A DNA stretch of 64,000 nucleotides from Streptomyces sp. AP-93 (GCF_022808175.1 NZ_JALGBX010000004.1:1-64000); one strand, 5' to 3'. Positions 36,453-46,217 are shown, numbered from the stretch's first letter. Translations and numbers: made by a program. The notes: generated by a model not told the origin, from the sequence alone.

Positions 36453-36474
36453 CGGCGATTCCCGGACACCGGGA

Positions 36475-36506
36475 GGCTCCCGCCCCTTGGCCTGGGGGCG
36501 GGAGCC
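36475..36506 (+). terminator. Hairpin terminator
   Basis: GGCTCCCGCCCC (36475-36486) and GGGGCGGGAGCC (36495-36506) form a perfect 12-base stem with an eight-base loop, 22 bases after the serine hydrolase stop. Confidence 0.75.
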
Positions 36507-36568
36507 GGGAAAGCTGAACTCCGCATTCCCACACGGGCGTTGTCCGTGTGACCGATGAGGAGGACACG

Positions 36569-37369
36569 ATGCCCGACGCACCGTCCGTGAAGCGTTCCCG
36601 CAGGGGGCCGGGCCGACGGGCCCGCAGGATGGCCGCCGTCACGGCGGGGGCCGCGGCGCTGGTCCTCGCCGCCTCGGGGATCGCGTACGCGGCTCCGCCC
36701 CCGGCGCTGCCGGCCAACGCGGACGGGCTGGAGCAGACCTTCCAGCCGGCCTACGACTACGACCGCGACGGCTGCTACTCCAGCCCCGCCATCGGTCCGG
36801 ACGGCACCATCAATGGGGGCCTGAAGATGGGGGGCGACGTCAACGGCCAATGCCGCGACCTCTCCGACCTCAACAACACCAACGGCTACTCCCGCGCGAA
36901 GTGCAACAACGGCTGGTGCGCCGTCATGTATGCGCTCTACTTCGAGAAGGACCAGGTCTCGCTCGGCCCTGGCAGCGCGGGGCACCGGCACGACTGGGAG
37001 CACGTCGTAGTGTGGATCCAGAACAACCAGGTGGCCTACGTCTCCACTTCGGAGCACGGGAACTTCAAGGTGCACGCCGCCTCGCAGATCCGGTTCGACG
37101 GCACCCACCCGAAGATCGTCTACCACAAGGACGGCTGGAGCACGCACTGCTTCCGTGCCGCGAACTCCAACGACGAGCCGCCGGAGAACCACAAGGGGAC
37201 CTGGCAGTATCCGACGCTGGTCGGCTGGAACGGCTACCCCGCGGGGCTGCGCGACAAGCTGAGCCAGGCCGATTTCGGCAGCGCCCTGCTCGGGATCAAG
37301 GACGGCCAGTTCAACGGCCACCTGGCCAAGGCCAAACCGGCCGGGATCCCCTTCGACCCCAACGCGTGA
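36569..37369 (+). CDS. Secreted NPP1-family (necrosis-inducing-like) protein
   Basis: The 266-residue protein has a twin-Arg-rich signal (about 1-42, ending SGIAYA) and the NPP1 core heptapeptide GHRHDWE (about 137-143), with YDYDRDGCYSSPAI, CVAVMYALYFEKD-like CAVMYALYFEKDQ and a two-disulfide Cys set. In plant pathogens NPP1/NLP toxins bind sphingolipids; in Streptomyces the role is unknown and may be harmless or against fungi. The ATG at 36569 has GAGGAGG; a start 21 bases earlier lacks one. Confidence 0.85.
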   Translation: MPDAPSVKRSRRGPGRRARRMAAVTAGAAALVLAASGIAYAAPPPALPANADGLEQTFQPAYDYDRDGCYSSPAIGPDGTINGGLKMGGDVNGQCRDLSDLNNTNGYSRAKCNNGWCAVMYALYFEKDQVSLGPGSAGHRHDWEHVVVWIQNNQVAYVSTSEHGNFKVHAASQIRFDGTHPKIVYHKDGWSTHCFRAANSNDEPPENHKGTWQYPTLVGWNGYPAGLRDKLSQADFGSALLGIKDGQFNGHLAKAKPAGIPFDPNA

Positions 37370-37524
37370 CGGCCGTGACGGCCGTGGCTCCCGTGACGGC
37401 CACCGGACTCGCGGGCAGGTGGCGAGAGGGGGCCGGATAGGGTCACGGCGGGAACGGCGCCGCCCCGCCACCCCCGCTCCGCCCCTGCCCGGCCGGCGGC
37501 CGCCCTGCCCGGAAACCTGCCTCG

Positions 37525-37863
37525 ATGAGTACCGCTGTCCACCCCGCGTCGCCCGCCGGATCCCCGGGTCCTCCCGGATCCACCGGGCCCGCCGCCCCCG
37601 AACCGCCCCGCCGCCGGGCGTTCGGCGGCCGGGCCCCGGCCCGGCCCACGGCCGCCGCCGGTGTCACGCTGGCGCTGGTCATGGCCGCGCGCACGCCGCA
37701 TTCACCCGCCTGCGCCACCGCGGTGGTGGTCGTGCTCCAGACCCCGGTGGCGGCCCGGTTCGTCCCGTTGCTGTTCGGATCGACCGTCCTGATCGTCCTG
37801 ACCGGGTACGCGGCCTCCCGCGTGCGCCGCACGGCGCCGAGGTACCCCGCGTACTGGTGGTGA
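37525..37863 (+). CDS. Hypothetical membrane protein, weakly supported
   Basis: The 112-residue product has a Pro-rich N terminus and two likely spans (PTAAAGVTLALVMAAR, about 41-56, and FVPLLFGSTVLIVLTGYAA, about 80-98). The start lacks a clear ribosome binding site and the Pro/Gly-rich beginning is low-complexity. No family was recognised. An overlapping minus-strand frame looks less likely. Confidence 0.35.
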   Translation: MSTAVHPASPAGSPGPPGSTGPAAPEPPRRRAFGGRAPARPTAAAGVTLALVMAARTPHSPACATAVVVVLQTPVAARFVPLLFGSTVLIVLTGYAASRVRRTAPRYPAYWW

Positions 37864-37961
37864 CCGTACGTCGCCGTGGCGGCGCTTCGAGATGCGCTCC
37901 GGGTGTACTGCTGGTTCGCTGAAATCCGCCCGGCGTCCCCCCACAGCGCCCAGGAGTGATC

Positions 37962-38147
37962 ATGAGTGCAGGCGAATCCCACGGCCGGTCCCGGCAGCTG
38001 CGCGACAAGGCGCAGGAACTCGACGAGGCCGCCACCCGCTCGACCGACCCCGACGAGAGCCTCCGGCTGCGGGACAAGGCGCGCCGCCTGCGCGAGCAGA
38101 GCGAGCAGGAGCGCGTCATCGACGACCCGGGCATGGACCTGCGGTAG
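37962..38147 (+). CDS. DUF6381-like small protein
   Basis: The 61-residue protein is almost all charged helix: SRQLRDKAQELDEAATRSTDPDESLRLRDKARRLREQSEQE. This two-helix KA-LRDKARRLxxQ pattern is that of the small Streptomyces DUF6381 proteins. AGGAG lies before the ATG at 37962. The function is not known. Confidence 0.7.
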   Translation: MSAGESHGRSRQLRDKAQELDEAATRSTDPDESLRLRDKARRLREQSEQERVIDDPGMDLR

Positions 38148-38178
38148 AGCCGGCTGGTCCGGCAGGGGTCTGTCCGGA

Positions 38179-38529
38179 CTACGGGGCCACGGCCGCCGCG
38201 GGGGCTTCGTCGAGTTCCCACGCGTGGCGCTTGAACTCGCGGACGAAGTCGGCGTGGTCCTCCCACTGGCGGGCGATGCCGCGCAGCACGTCCCAGTGGT
38301 GCTCCACCGCCTGGTCGATGACCCGGCGGACCGCCGGCTCGGCCGTCTCCCGCTGCTCGATGAGCCCCTTGGCCACCGAGGCCTCCAGCGCCGCGTTGCG
38401 CAGGGCCCGCAGGGCGCGGGAGGTGTCGTCCATCCCGAAGCCGTTCTCGCTGCCCGTCTCCTCGGCGAAGAGCGGGGTCAGCCGCGCCTCGATGAAGGCG
38501 GTGATCCGCTCGAAGTGGCGTACGTCCAT
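38179..38529 (-). CDS. Conserved hypothetical helical protein
   Basis: The 116-residue soluble protein is helix-rich (MDVRHFERITAFIEARLTPLF to KRHAWELDE). It has no membrane span or recognised motif. ATG 38529 is preferred because GGAG precedes it; an ATG four codons upstream has none. It ends 31 bases from the convergent DUF6381-like gene. Function unknown. Confidence 0.6.
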   Translation of the reverse strand: MDVRHFERITAFIEARLTPLFAEETGSENGFGMDDTSRALRALRNAALEASVAKGLIEQRETAEPAVRRVIDQAVEHHWDVLRGIARQWEDHADFVREFKRHAWELDEAPAAAVAP

Positions 38530-38648
38530 CGGGGGCTCCATCTCGGGTCGCTGCGCTGTCCGGCGCGAACCGGGCCCGCACCGGCGATCATTATCCCGCA
38601 GCCGGGCACCCGCTCCGCTCCGGGGGCGCGGCCACTAATCTGGCCCGC

Positions 38649-39260
38649 ATGGACGAGCGGGACGAGCGGGATGAGCGCGACGGGCTGGACGAGCTGGACG
38701 GCGTGGAGGTCATCGCGTTCGCCGATGCCGGGGCCTTCGAGGACTGGCTGGCCGGGCACCACGCCCGGCACGAGGGCGTGTGGGTCAAGCTGGCGAAGAA
38801 GGCGTCCGGGATCCCTTCGGTCACCGCGGACGAACTGGTCGACATCGGGCTCTGCTACGGCTGGATCTCCGGGCAGCGCCGGTCCCTGGACGAGCGGCAC
38901 TACCTTCAGAAGTACGTCCCCCGCCGGCCCCGGAGCCTGTGGTCGCAGGTCAATGTCGACAAGGTGACCGAGCTGACGGCCCTGGGCCGCATGCGCGGAC
39001 CGGGCCTCGCCGAGGTGCGCAAGGCGCAGGAGGACGGCCGCTGGGCGGGGGCCTACGCCTCCCAGCGGACGGCGGAGGTGCCGCCCGACCTCTCGGCGGC
39101 CCTGGCGCAGAACCCGGTGGCCCGGGCGGCCTTCGAAGCCCTGGACCGGACCGGACGCTACCTCGTCGCCCTGCCCCTCCTCCAGGCCCTCACCCCGCAG
39201 ACCCGGCAGACCCGCCTGGAGCAGGCCGTACGCCTCCTGGCGCGGGGCGCCGCCGGCTGA
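38649..39260 (+). CDS. YdeI/OmpD-associated family protein
   Basis: The 203-residue protein matches the YdeI pattern: AGAFEDWLAGHHARHEGVWVKLAKKASGIPSVTADELVDIGLCYGWISGQRRSLDERHYLQKYVPRRPRSLWS-type core at about 25-105. YdeI of enteric bacteria is linked to peptide resistance; in actinobacteria the role is unknown. The N terminus has a DERDERDERDG repeat and the C terminus a QTRQTR repeat. Confidence 0.8.
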   Translation: MDERDERDERDGLDELDGVEVIAFADAGAFEDWLAGHHARHEGVWVKLAKKASGIPSVTADELVDIGLCYGWISGQRRSLDERHYLQKYVPRRPRSLWSQVNVDKVTELTALGRMRGPGLAEVRKAQEDGRWAGAYASQRTAEVPPDLSAALAQNPVARAAFEALDRTGRYLVALPLLQALTPQTRQTRLEQAVRLLARGAAG

Positions 39261-39275
39261 CCCGGGCCGCCGGGG

Positions 39276-40469
39276 CTACCAGCGGAGCGGCAGGCGGCTC
39301 ACGCCATGCATCAGGGTGCCCGGCAGCCAGGCCGGCGGGCCGGCCGCCGGGTCCTCGGCCAGGCCGGGGAAGCGTTCGAGCAGGGAGCGGATAGCGATGC
39401 GGCCCTCCATGCGCGCCAGCGGAGCGCCGATGCAGAAGTGCAGCCCGTGCCCGAAGGCCAGGTGGCCCTGCGGGGCGCGGCCGATGTCGAAGACCTCGGG
39501 GTCCGCGAAGCGGGCGGGGTCGCGGTCGGCGCCTGCCAGGGAGACGAGCACGGTGGCCTCGGCCGGGATGGTGGCGCCGCCCAGTTCCAGGGACTCGCGG
39601 GCGTAGCGGTACGTGGTGTGCTGCACGGGGCCGTCGTAGCGGAGCATCTCCTCGACCGCTCCGTCGAGCAGTCCGTCGAAGTCCTCGCGCAGCGCGGCCA
39701 GTTGTCCGGGGTGGGCGAGCAGGGCCCGTACGCCGTTGGAGATGAGGTTGACGGTGGTCTCGTGGCCCGCGACCAGGAGCAGGAAGGCCATCCCGATGAC
39801 CTCGTCGCAGGACAGCGAGTCGCCGTCCTCGTCGCTGGTCCGGATCAGCGCGCTGAGCAGGTCCTCGCCGGGCTCCTTGGCCTTGGCCTCGATGAGCTCC
39901 GCGAGGTAGATCCCCAGCTCCTGGTGCGCGGTGCTGTTCGAGGCGCCCGAGGTCGGGGCGACGATCTCGTTGGACCAGTGCCGGAAGCGGGCACGGTCCA
40001 GGTCGGGGACGCCGAGCAGCTCGCAGATCACGGTCATCGGGAGCGGGAAGGCCAGTGCGTCGATCAGGTCGCCGCCGCGCTCCGGCCGGGCGGCCATCGC
40101 GTCGAGCAGCTCGTCGGTGATCTGCTGGACTCGCGTCCGCATGCCTTCCATCCGGCGTGCGGTGAACTCCCGTGCGACCAGGCGCCGCAGCCGGGTGTGG
40201 TGGGGCGGGTCGGATTCCAGCATGTTGGAGTTCACGGCGTTGAGCTGGGCGTCCGGGAAGTTGCCCGAGGAGCGCCAGTCCTTGGACAGGGCCGGGTGGT
40301 TGAGCGCGCGGCGCGCTTCCTCGTGCCCGACGATCATCCAGCTCGGCTGGATCTCGTCGGCGTTGAGGACGATCTGGTGGACGGGCGCCGCCGCGCGCAT
40401 CCTCTCGTAGAACGCATAGGGGTCGGCATCGAACTCTTCCGCGCTGGCACTGATGTCCACTACTGGCAT
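39276..40469 (-). CDS. Cytochrome P450, bacterial class I (CYP105/107-like)
   Basis: The 397-residue enzyme has the I-helix [13 protein letters not shown] (about 233-245), the ExxR in VEEMLRY (about 276), and the haem loop [15 protein letters not shown] (Cys about 345). [21 protein letters not shown] is typical of soluble Streptomyces P450s that hydroxylate small molecules with ferredoxin supplied from elsewhere. An FprA-type reductase lies at 48335. It is divergent from a dienelactone hydrolase across about 115 bases; a joint role is possible but not shown. Confidence 0.9.
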   Translation of the reverse strand: MPVVDISASAEEFDADPYAFYERMRAAAPVHQIVLNADEIQPSWMIVGHEEARRALNHPALSKDWRSSGNFPDAQLNAVNSNMLESDPPHHTRLRRLVAREFTARRMEGMRTRVQQITDELLDAMAARPERGGDLIDALAFPLPMTVICELLGVPDLDRARFRHWSNEIVAPTSGASNSTAHQELGIYLAELIEAKAKEPGEDLLSALIRTSDEDGDSLSCDEVIGMAFLLLVAGHETTVNLISNGVRALLAHPGQLAALREDFDGLLDGAVEEMLRYDGPVQHTTYRYARESLELGGATIPAEATVLVSLAGADRDPARFADPEVFDIGRAPQGHLAFGHGLHFCIGAPLARMEGRIAIRSLLERFPGLAEDPAAGPPAWLPGTLMHGVSRLPLRW

Positions 40470-40584
40470 CGGACCACGGTACGCCCCCAGTTGGGGACCG
40501 GTGGGGGCGGTTTCCGGACACTCCGGGGCAAGTGCCCGATCACGGTAGTCTGCGGCCTTCGCCATACGAAAGAGGGGGACGGCC

Positions 40585-41349
40585 ATGACGACCGCATGCG
40601 AGGTAGTCCGGACGACGGTGGACGTCGTCACTCGGGACGGCACCGCCGATGCCTATCTGGCCCGGCCCGACGGCGCGGGCACGTACCCGGGGGTGCTGCT
40701 GTACGTGAACGCCCTCGGGATCCGCCCGCACATCAAGTCGGTGGCGGACCGGATCGCGGCGGCCGGCTACGTCGTGCTGATGCCCAACCTCTTCTACCGC
40801 CACGGGCGCGCACCGGTGTTCGAGCTTCCGGAGTTCGTGGACTTCGCCCGGCAGCCGGAGCTCACCGACCGGGTGGGCCCGGCCCTCGACTCGCTGACGG
40901 CCGAGCTGGCGATGCGCGACGCCGAGGCCTATCTGGAGCGGCTCGCGGGCCTCCCGGAGGTCGCCGCCGGGCCGGTGGCGATCACGGGGTACTGCCTGGG
41001 CGCCAGGCTGGCCCTGCTCACGGCGGGTACGTATCCGCAGCGGGTGGCGGCCGCGGCCGGCTTCCACGGCGGGTTCCTGGCCACGGACGCGGCGGACAGT
41101 CCGCACCTGGTGGCGCACCGGGTCACCGCCGAGCTGTACTTCGGCCATGCGGACCGGGATCCGTCGCTGCCGGCCGAGGAGATCGACCGGCTGGAGAAGG
41201 CCCTCTCGGCGGCGGGCGTCCGCCACCGGGCCGAGGTGTACGAGGGCGCCGCGCACGGCTACACCCTGGCCGACACGAGCTCCTACGACGCGGTCTCGGA
41301 CGAGCGGCACTGGTCCGCGCTGTTCGCGCTGCTGGACCGGACGTTCTGA
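40585..41349 (+). CDS. Dienelactone hydrolase family protein
   Basis: The 254-residue alpha/beta hydrolase has the dienelactone hydrolase triad: nucleophile Cys in GYCLGARLAL (about 137), Asp in ADRDPSLP (about 191) and His in AHGYTLAD (about 223). Such enzymes open lactone rings in aromatic breakdown, but many Streptomyces members have other ester substrates. It is divergent from a P450. A strong terminator follows the stop. Confidence 0.85.
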   Translation: MTTACEVVRTTVDVVTRDGTADAYLARPDGAGTYPGVLLYVNALGIRPHIKSVADRIAAAGYVVLMPNLFYRHGRAPVFELPEFVDFARQPELTDRVGPALDSLTAELAMRDAEAYLERLAGLPEVAAGPVAITGYCLGARLALLTAGTYPQRVAAAAGFHGGFLATDAADSPHLVAHRVTAELYFGHADRDPSLPAEEIDRLEKALSAAGVRHRAEVYEGAAHGYTLADTSSYDAVSDERHWSALFALLDRTF

Positions 41350-41352
41350 GTC

Positions 41353-41383
41353 GCGCGGGCCCGGCGTTCTGCCGGGCCCGCGC
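41353..41383. terminator. Strong bidirectional-type hairpin terminator
   Basis: GCGCGGGCCCGGC (41353-41365) and GCCGGGCCCGCGC (41371-41383) form a perfect 13-base stem with a five-base loop between convergent genes, four bases after the dienelactone hydrolase stop. Confidence 0.8.
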
Positions 41384-41385
41384 TC

Positions 41386-41430
41386 CTACGGGGCTACGGG
41401 GCTACGGGGCTACGGGGCTACGGGGCTACG
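41386..41430 (+). repeat. CTACGGGG tandem repeat
   Basis: Five full and one partial copy of the eight-base unit CTACGGGG fill the space between the terminator and the stop codon of the convergent glycine-rich gene (41432). Confidence 0.9.
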
Positions 41431-41431
41431 C

Positions 41432-43162
41432 TTACCGGCACTGGCCGGACCGGGGTCCGACGACGGTGGTTGCGGTGACGCGCGGCGCCGGTTCGTTGGC
41501 TTCGCAGCGCAGCGGTCCGACGACCCGGCCGCCCGAGAACTCGACGCCTCCGGTGTTGGCTTCCAGGGTGACCGGACCGGTGATCGTGTTGCCGGCGCAG
41601 ACCGGGGGCGCCCCCGCGTCCGCGGCGGAGCCGATCTCCACGAAACCGCTGGTGCTGCGTACGCCGACCGGGCCGGTCAGCGTGGATCCGCAGAGGGACA
41701 CGGCGAGCGCCCCGTCGGCGGAGAACGGACCGGTGACGCGGCCGTCCGATACGGACAGCGCGCCTCCGGGCCGGACGGTCAGCGGACCGCTCTGGCTTCC
41801 GCCGGAGGCGATGCAGAGCGATTCCCCGGCCGCCACGGTCAGCGGCCCCCGGTGGCCGGTCGTGATGCAGGGCCGGCTGAATCCGACGGTGATGCCGGCC
41901 GGTTCACCGGTGGAGCTCGCCGTGTGGTCGGCGTCCGGGGTGTACGTGGCGCTGATCCGGTGGTCTCCGGGGCGCAGAGCGCTCGTGGTGAAGCGGGCCC
42001 GCCCCCCGTCGAGCGCGACGGTGGCGAGCGGGGTGGTCCCCTCGGAGAAGGTGACGCTGCCTCCCGGGGCGGCGGGCGGGTGTTCCGAGCCCGTGACGGT
42101 CGCGGTCAGGGCGACGGCGTGCCCGAACAGCGGGGTGGTGGTGTCCGTGGTGAGGGTGGTCGACGTCCTGTAGCGGAAGGAGACGACGGCCTTGCCGTCG
42201 CCGTGCTGGACGCCCGACTGCAGGGAGGACTCGGAGACACCGGCCTCGGCCCCGGCCGCATGGCCGCTGCCGCCACCGCCGCCGGCTCCGTAGAGGTTGC
42301 CGGGGTTGCCGCCGCCGGAGCCGCCACCGCCGCCGAACCAGCCGCCACCGCCTCCGCCGCCGCCGTTGCCGCCGCGGCCGCCGCGGCCGCCGTTGCCCCC
42401 GGTGCCACCGGAGCCGGGGTTGGGCAGGCCGGTGTACTGATCGATGTCGCTCGCGTTGCCGCCCGGTGCGCCGAGCGGGTTGGTCCGGGTTCCGGTCCCG
42501 TGCTGGGTCTGGGTTCCGCCGGTTCCCCCGGCGCCGGATCCCTCGGGACCGCCGCCCTGGCCGCCGTTCCCGCCGCGCAGGAGGGGGCCGCCGTTCCCGG
42601 CGCCTCCGCCCGCGCCGGCCACCAGGATCCGGTCGGCCGGCCCGAAGGCGCCGGCGCGCAGGTCGGTGGCGCCGCCGCCGGAGCCGCCGCCGCCGTGTGC
42701 GCCGCCGCCGCCCGTGCCGTGGCCGAAGCCGCCGGGCCGGGCGTACTCGCCGCGCCGGGAGGTGCCGGAGCTGCCGACGCCTCCCCGGGTGATCTGAAGA
42801 GCCTGGCCGGGGGTCACGGCCAGGACCGCGTGGGTCCGGCCGCCGAGGCCGCCGGGTGCGCCCTCGTTCGGCGGGTTCGGGGAGACGAAGCCGGCGGCGC
42901 TGCCGCCTTCGGCTCCGTACAGGTCGACGGTGAGCTCACTCACCCCGGCGGGCACGGTGAAGACGTCCGTGCCCGCGGTGGCGTACGTACAGGTGGGCGG
43001 CGAGCTGGTGAAGAAGCCCGCCGGGCCGCAGGGGCCGGACGACGCGTCCGCCGGGTCGGCGGTCGCGGTGAGGGGTGCCACCAGGGCGGCGAGGAGTGCG
43101 GCCGCTCCGAGGGCGAGCGCGGTCCGGGAGGCGGGGAGGGAGTGGGGTCTGATTCGGGTCAT
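41432..43162 (-). CDS. Large secreted glycine-rich protein with Ig-like domain
   Basis: The 576-residue protein has a signal peptide (LPASRTALALGAAALLAALVAPLTATA, cleavage about 35), a Cys-bearing start (SGPCGPAGFFTSSPPTCTY), then about 200 residues of Gly-rich repeats (GGGGSGGG and GGRGGRGGN types, about 130-300). A bacterial Ig-like/Big_3-type domain follows (SVTFSEGTTPLATVALDGGRARFTTSALRPGDHRISATYTPDADHTASS, about 350-410), and a Thr/Gly-rich beta C-terminal region with Cys pairs. It is likely a surface or matrix component. The next gene in the operon direction is also a large secreted protein. Confidence 0.75.
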   Translation of the reverse strand: MTRIRPHSLPASRTALALGAAALLAALVAPLTATADPADASSGPCGPAGFFTSSPPTCTYATAGTDVFTVPAGVSELTVDLYGAEGGSAAGFVSPNPPNEGAPGGLGGRTHAVLAVTPGQALQITRGGVGSSGTSRRGEYARPGGFGHGTGGGGAHGGGGSGGGATDLRAGAFGPADRILVAGAGGGAGNGGPLLRGGNGGQGGGPEGSGAGGTGGTQTQHGTGTRTNPLGAPGGNASDIDQYTGLPNPGSGGTGGNGGRGGRGGNGGGGGGGGWFGGGGGSGGGNPGNLYGAGGGGGSGHAAGAEAGVSESSLQSGVQHGDGKAVVSFRYRTSTTLTTDTTTPLFGHAVALTATVTGSEHPPAAPGGSVTFSEGTTPLATVALDGGRARFTTSALRPGDHRISATYTPDADHTASSTGEPAGITVGFSRPCITTGHRGPLTVAAGESLCIASGGSQSGPLTVRPGGALSVSDGRVTGPFSADGALAVSLCGSTLTGPVGVRSTSGFVEIGSAADAGAPPVCAGNTITGPVTLEANTGGVEFSGGRVVGPLRCEANEPAPRVTATTVVGPRSGQCR

Positions 43163-43209
43163 GGTCCTGATCGGTGTGGTGGTGATGGGGCGGGGGTCCC
43201 TCGTGCCGC

Positions 43210-44303
43210 TCAGACGCCGTCGTCGGCGCACAGCGCCCAGGCGTCGGTGTAGGTGTTGGGGGAACTGCCGCCGCCCGTGTGGCCGGTGTGGGTGTAGGCC
43301 GTGGCCGTCCAGTAGGAGGCCGTGGTGGTGCCGTCGCCGACCGGGGTTCCGCCGGAGTCGCTCGGGTAGCTGCCGCCCAGGTGGTCGCCCGGCGAACCCG
43401 GTCCGGTGAAGGCCGTGGTGGTCACGCTGCCGCCGCTGATGGCCGCGCCGCCGCTGATCAGCTTTCCGTCGTTGCCGCCGCAGCCGACCGTTGCGGTCTG
43501 GCCCGACGTGGCGGCGGTCGGGCCGCTGACCTCGCTGTGGCGCACCTTGACCGTGGCGCCGCTGATGTCGATGGTGTTGCCGCTGCAGATCGCGTAGGCG
43601 TACGTCGTATTGCCGGTGCCGCCGCCACCGCCGTTCCAGCAGACCGCGGTCCAGGAGTCGGGGTTCGTCTCGCCGTCGGCCGCCGCCTTCTGGCCGTAGG
43701 CGTGCCCGGCGTCGTTGAAGGTGGGGAAGGACGCGATCGGCTTGAGGCTGCCGACGTCGGCCGGGGTGATCCGGGCGCCGCCGCCGAGCAGCCGGGTGTT
43801 GGCCGGGCAGGTGGCGGTGACGAGGCCCACCGTGGAGGACGTGGTGGGTCCGGCGACCTTGTTCATCACCACCTGGGTGTGGTTGATCAGGTTGCTGGTG
43901 AAGCACATGGCGTAAGGGGTGCTGGAGAACGAGGCGTTGACCGCGCCCCCGCTGCCGCCGATGCCGAGCCAGTGCGTCACGTCGCTGCCGACGACGCCGG
44001 TGGAGCCGGTGTACTCGGTGCTGCCGTCGGGGCTGGGCGACGTGCCGTTCACCTTGTTGCCGTTGGACGACGTCCCGGTGCCGATGGCCTGGTTGATCCC
44101 GCCACCGGAGACGAGCCCCGAGGGGCAGTCCGCGTGGGTGGATATCTCGGAGAAGGTCGCTGCGGGTCCGGAGGTGGCCCCCGGAGTCTTCACCGTCACG
44201 CCGACGGTGTTGGCGTAGGCCGGTCCCGGCACCAAGAGGGCCAGGAGGGCGCGATGACCAGTGACTTTCCTGCGACGGCGCGCCGCAGAACTGTCTTTGG
44301 CAT
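43210..44303 (-). CDS. Secreted protein of unknown function, signal peptide frameshifted
   Basis: The body (about 340 residues) is Ser/Thr/Gly-rich with eight Cys, beginning YANTVGVTVKTPGATSG, and resembles secreted proteins with repeated GGGARI/SGGAAI-like segments; no family is sure. The best start is ATG at 44303 (GAGGGAGA upstream), which reads MPKTVLRRAVAGKSLVIA and is out of frame; the body frame carries LLALLVPGPAYA just after. Adding one base near 44250 would give a perfect signal peptide, and the 1094-base span is two over a multiple of three. It is a frameshift in nature or a sequencing error. Confidence 0.6.
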
Positions 44304-44433
44304 GAAATTGTCTCCCTCATCCAGAGTCGCGCATGCGGACTGTAACAGTCCTTTTGGCATGCATCCACAGCGAGAGAGGACTGTCTCACCTAGCAGATAA
44401 GAGGTTTACGCCGATCAAGGCGCCCGCCTGCAT

Positions 44434-44452
44434 CTTTCAGGTTTCCTGAAAG
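44434..44452. promoter_or_regulatory. Inverted repeat in the divergent allantoicase/secreted-protein region
   Basis: CTTTCAGG (44434-44441) and CCTGAAAG (44445-44452) are perfect arms around TTT. A second ATCGA-TCGAT repeat follows at 44458-44473. The AT-rich stretch lies between the divergent genes and could be an operator, or a short hairpin in the allantoicase leader. Confidence 0.45.
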
Positions 44453-44561
44453 GAATGATCGAAAACAATCGATGGACCTGAACAATTCCGGTGCGCGAGA
44501 GTCGGGGCATCACCACAAGGCCCCAACTCCCTTACCCGCAACGGAAAGCAGGATTCCGCGC

Positions 44562-45692
44562 ATGCAGCTCCCGACCACCGACTTCGCCGCCGCGCCCTAC
44601 GTCTCGGGCGACCCGTACGCCGACTACCGGGGCGGCACCTTCGGCTTCTCCCACCTGACGGACCTCGCCGACCGCCGACTCGGCGCGGGGGTCGTCGCGG
44701 CCAACGACGAGTTCTTCGCCGAGCGGGAGAACCTCCTGCTGCGCACTCCGGCCGTCTTCGACGTGCACGACTACGGCAACAAGGGGAAGGTGATGGACGG
44801 CTGGGAGACCCGGCGGCGGCGCGGGGCGGGCGCGGGCGAGCCGTTCCCGACGGACTCCGATCACGACTGGGCGCTGATCCGCCTCGGCTCCCCCGGCGTC
44901 ATCCGCGGGATCGTCGTCGACACCGCGCACTTCCGCGGCAACCACCCGCAGCAGGTCAGCGTGTGGGCGGCCGCCTTCGAAGGGACGCCCTCGACCGCCG
45001 AGCTCCTCGAACGGGCGGACGCCTGGGAGGAGATCGTGCCCCGCACTCCGGTGCGCGGCCACGCCGCGAACGGGTTCGCGGTCGGGTCGGGGCGCCGCTG
45101 GACGCACCTGCGGATCAACCAGCACCCCGACGGCGGCATCGCACGCCTGCGGGTGCACGGCGAGGTGCTGCCCGATCCGCGGTGGCTGGCCCTGCTCGGC
45201 ACGGTGGACGTGGCCTGCGTGGTCAACGGCGGGGTCGTGGAGGAGGCCTCGGACGGCTTCTACTCCTCCCCCGGGAACACGATCATGCCGGGGCTGTCGC
45301 AGAAGCAGGACGACGGCTGGGAGACGCGCCGACGCCGCGACAAGGGGAACGACTGGATCGCGTACCGGCTGGCGGGGCAGTGCGAGATCCGTGCGGTGGA
45401 GGTGGACACCGCGAACTTGAAGGGGAACGCGGCCGGTTGGGTGGCACTGTCCGTCAAGGACGGTGCGGACGGCGCGTGGACCCAGGTCCTCCCGCGCACC
45501 CGGCTGGAGCCCGACAGCCCGCACCGGCTGCCGCTCGCGGCGCCGGCCCTGGCCACGCACGCCCGGATCGACGTGTACCCCGACGGCGGATTCGCCCGTC
45601 TGCGCCTGCACGGCCGACTCACCGACGCCGGAGCGGCCGCCCTCACCGCCCGCGCGGCGCGTGCGGCGGGCGCGGCGGGCGCGGCGCTCTGA
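44562..45692 (+). CDS. alc: Allantoicase
   Basis: The 376-residue protein has two homologous allantoicase domains. Each has a GxKGxVMDGWETRRRR or DDGWETRRRRDKGNDW motif, then RGIVVDTAHFRGN or RAVEVDTANLKGN, and HLRINQHPDGGIARLRVHGE or RIDVYPDGGFARLRLHG. Allantoicase splits allantoate into ureidoglycolate and urea in purine breakdown. ATG 44562 begins the usual DPYADYRGG approach; an ATG 90 bases earlier in frame lacks support. No other allantoin gene lies in the window. The C terminus is Ala-rich. Confidence 0.92.
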   Translation: MQLPTTDFAAAPYVSGDPYADYRGGTFGFSHLTDLADRRLGAGVVAANDEFFAERENLLLRTPAVFDVHDYGNKGKVMDGWETRRRRGAGAGEPFPTDSDHDWALIRLGSPGVIRGIVVDTAHFRGNHPQQVSVWAAAFEGTPSTAELLERADAWEEIVPRTPVRGHAANGFAVGSGRRWTHLRINQHPDGGIARLRVHGEVLPDPRWLALLGTVDVACVVNGGVVEEASDGFYSSPGNTIMPGLSQKQDDGWETRRRRDKGNDWIAYRLAGQCEIRAVEVDTANLKGNAAGWVALSVKDGADGAWTQVLPRTRLEPDSPHRLPLAAPALATHARIDVYPDGGFARLRLHGRLTDAGAAALTARAARAAGAAGAAL

Positions 45693-45745
45693 CGGGGAGG
45701 GCGGCCGCTCCGGCGACCTGCTCGGGGCTGTCGCCCGGAGCTCCC

Positions 45746-45777
45746 GGGACCACTCGACCGGGACTACTCGACCGCGA

Positions 45778-45787
<10 letters not shown>
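45746..45787 (+). repeat. 14-base tandem repeat at the allantoicase/ohr junction
   Basis: Three copies of GGGACTACTCGACC (45746-45759, 45760-45773, 45774-45787). The last holds the stop codon of ohr and its final codons, so the array runs into the gene end. Confidence 0.8.
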
Positions 45788-46188
<401 letters not shown>

Positions 46189-46217
46189 CTCGGGGGTTCC
46201 TCTCACGGGGCGGAGGC

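Noticed and set aside
37443..37982. Minus-strand 179-residue frame opposite the 37525 gene
   Set aside because: It lacks a ribosome binding site, overlaps the start of the DUF6381-like gene and is low-complexity in its second half.
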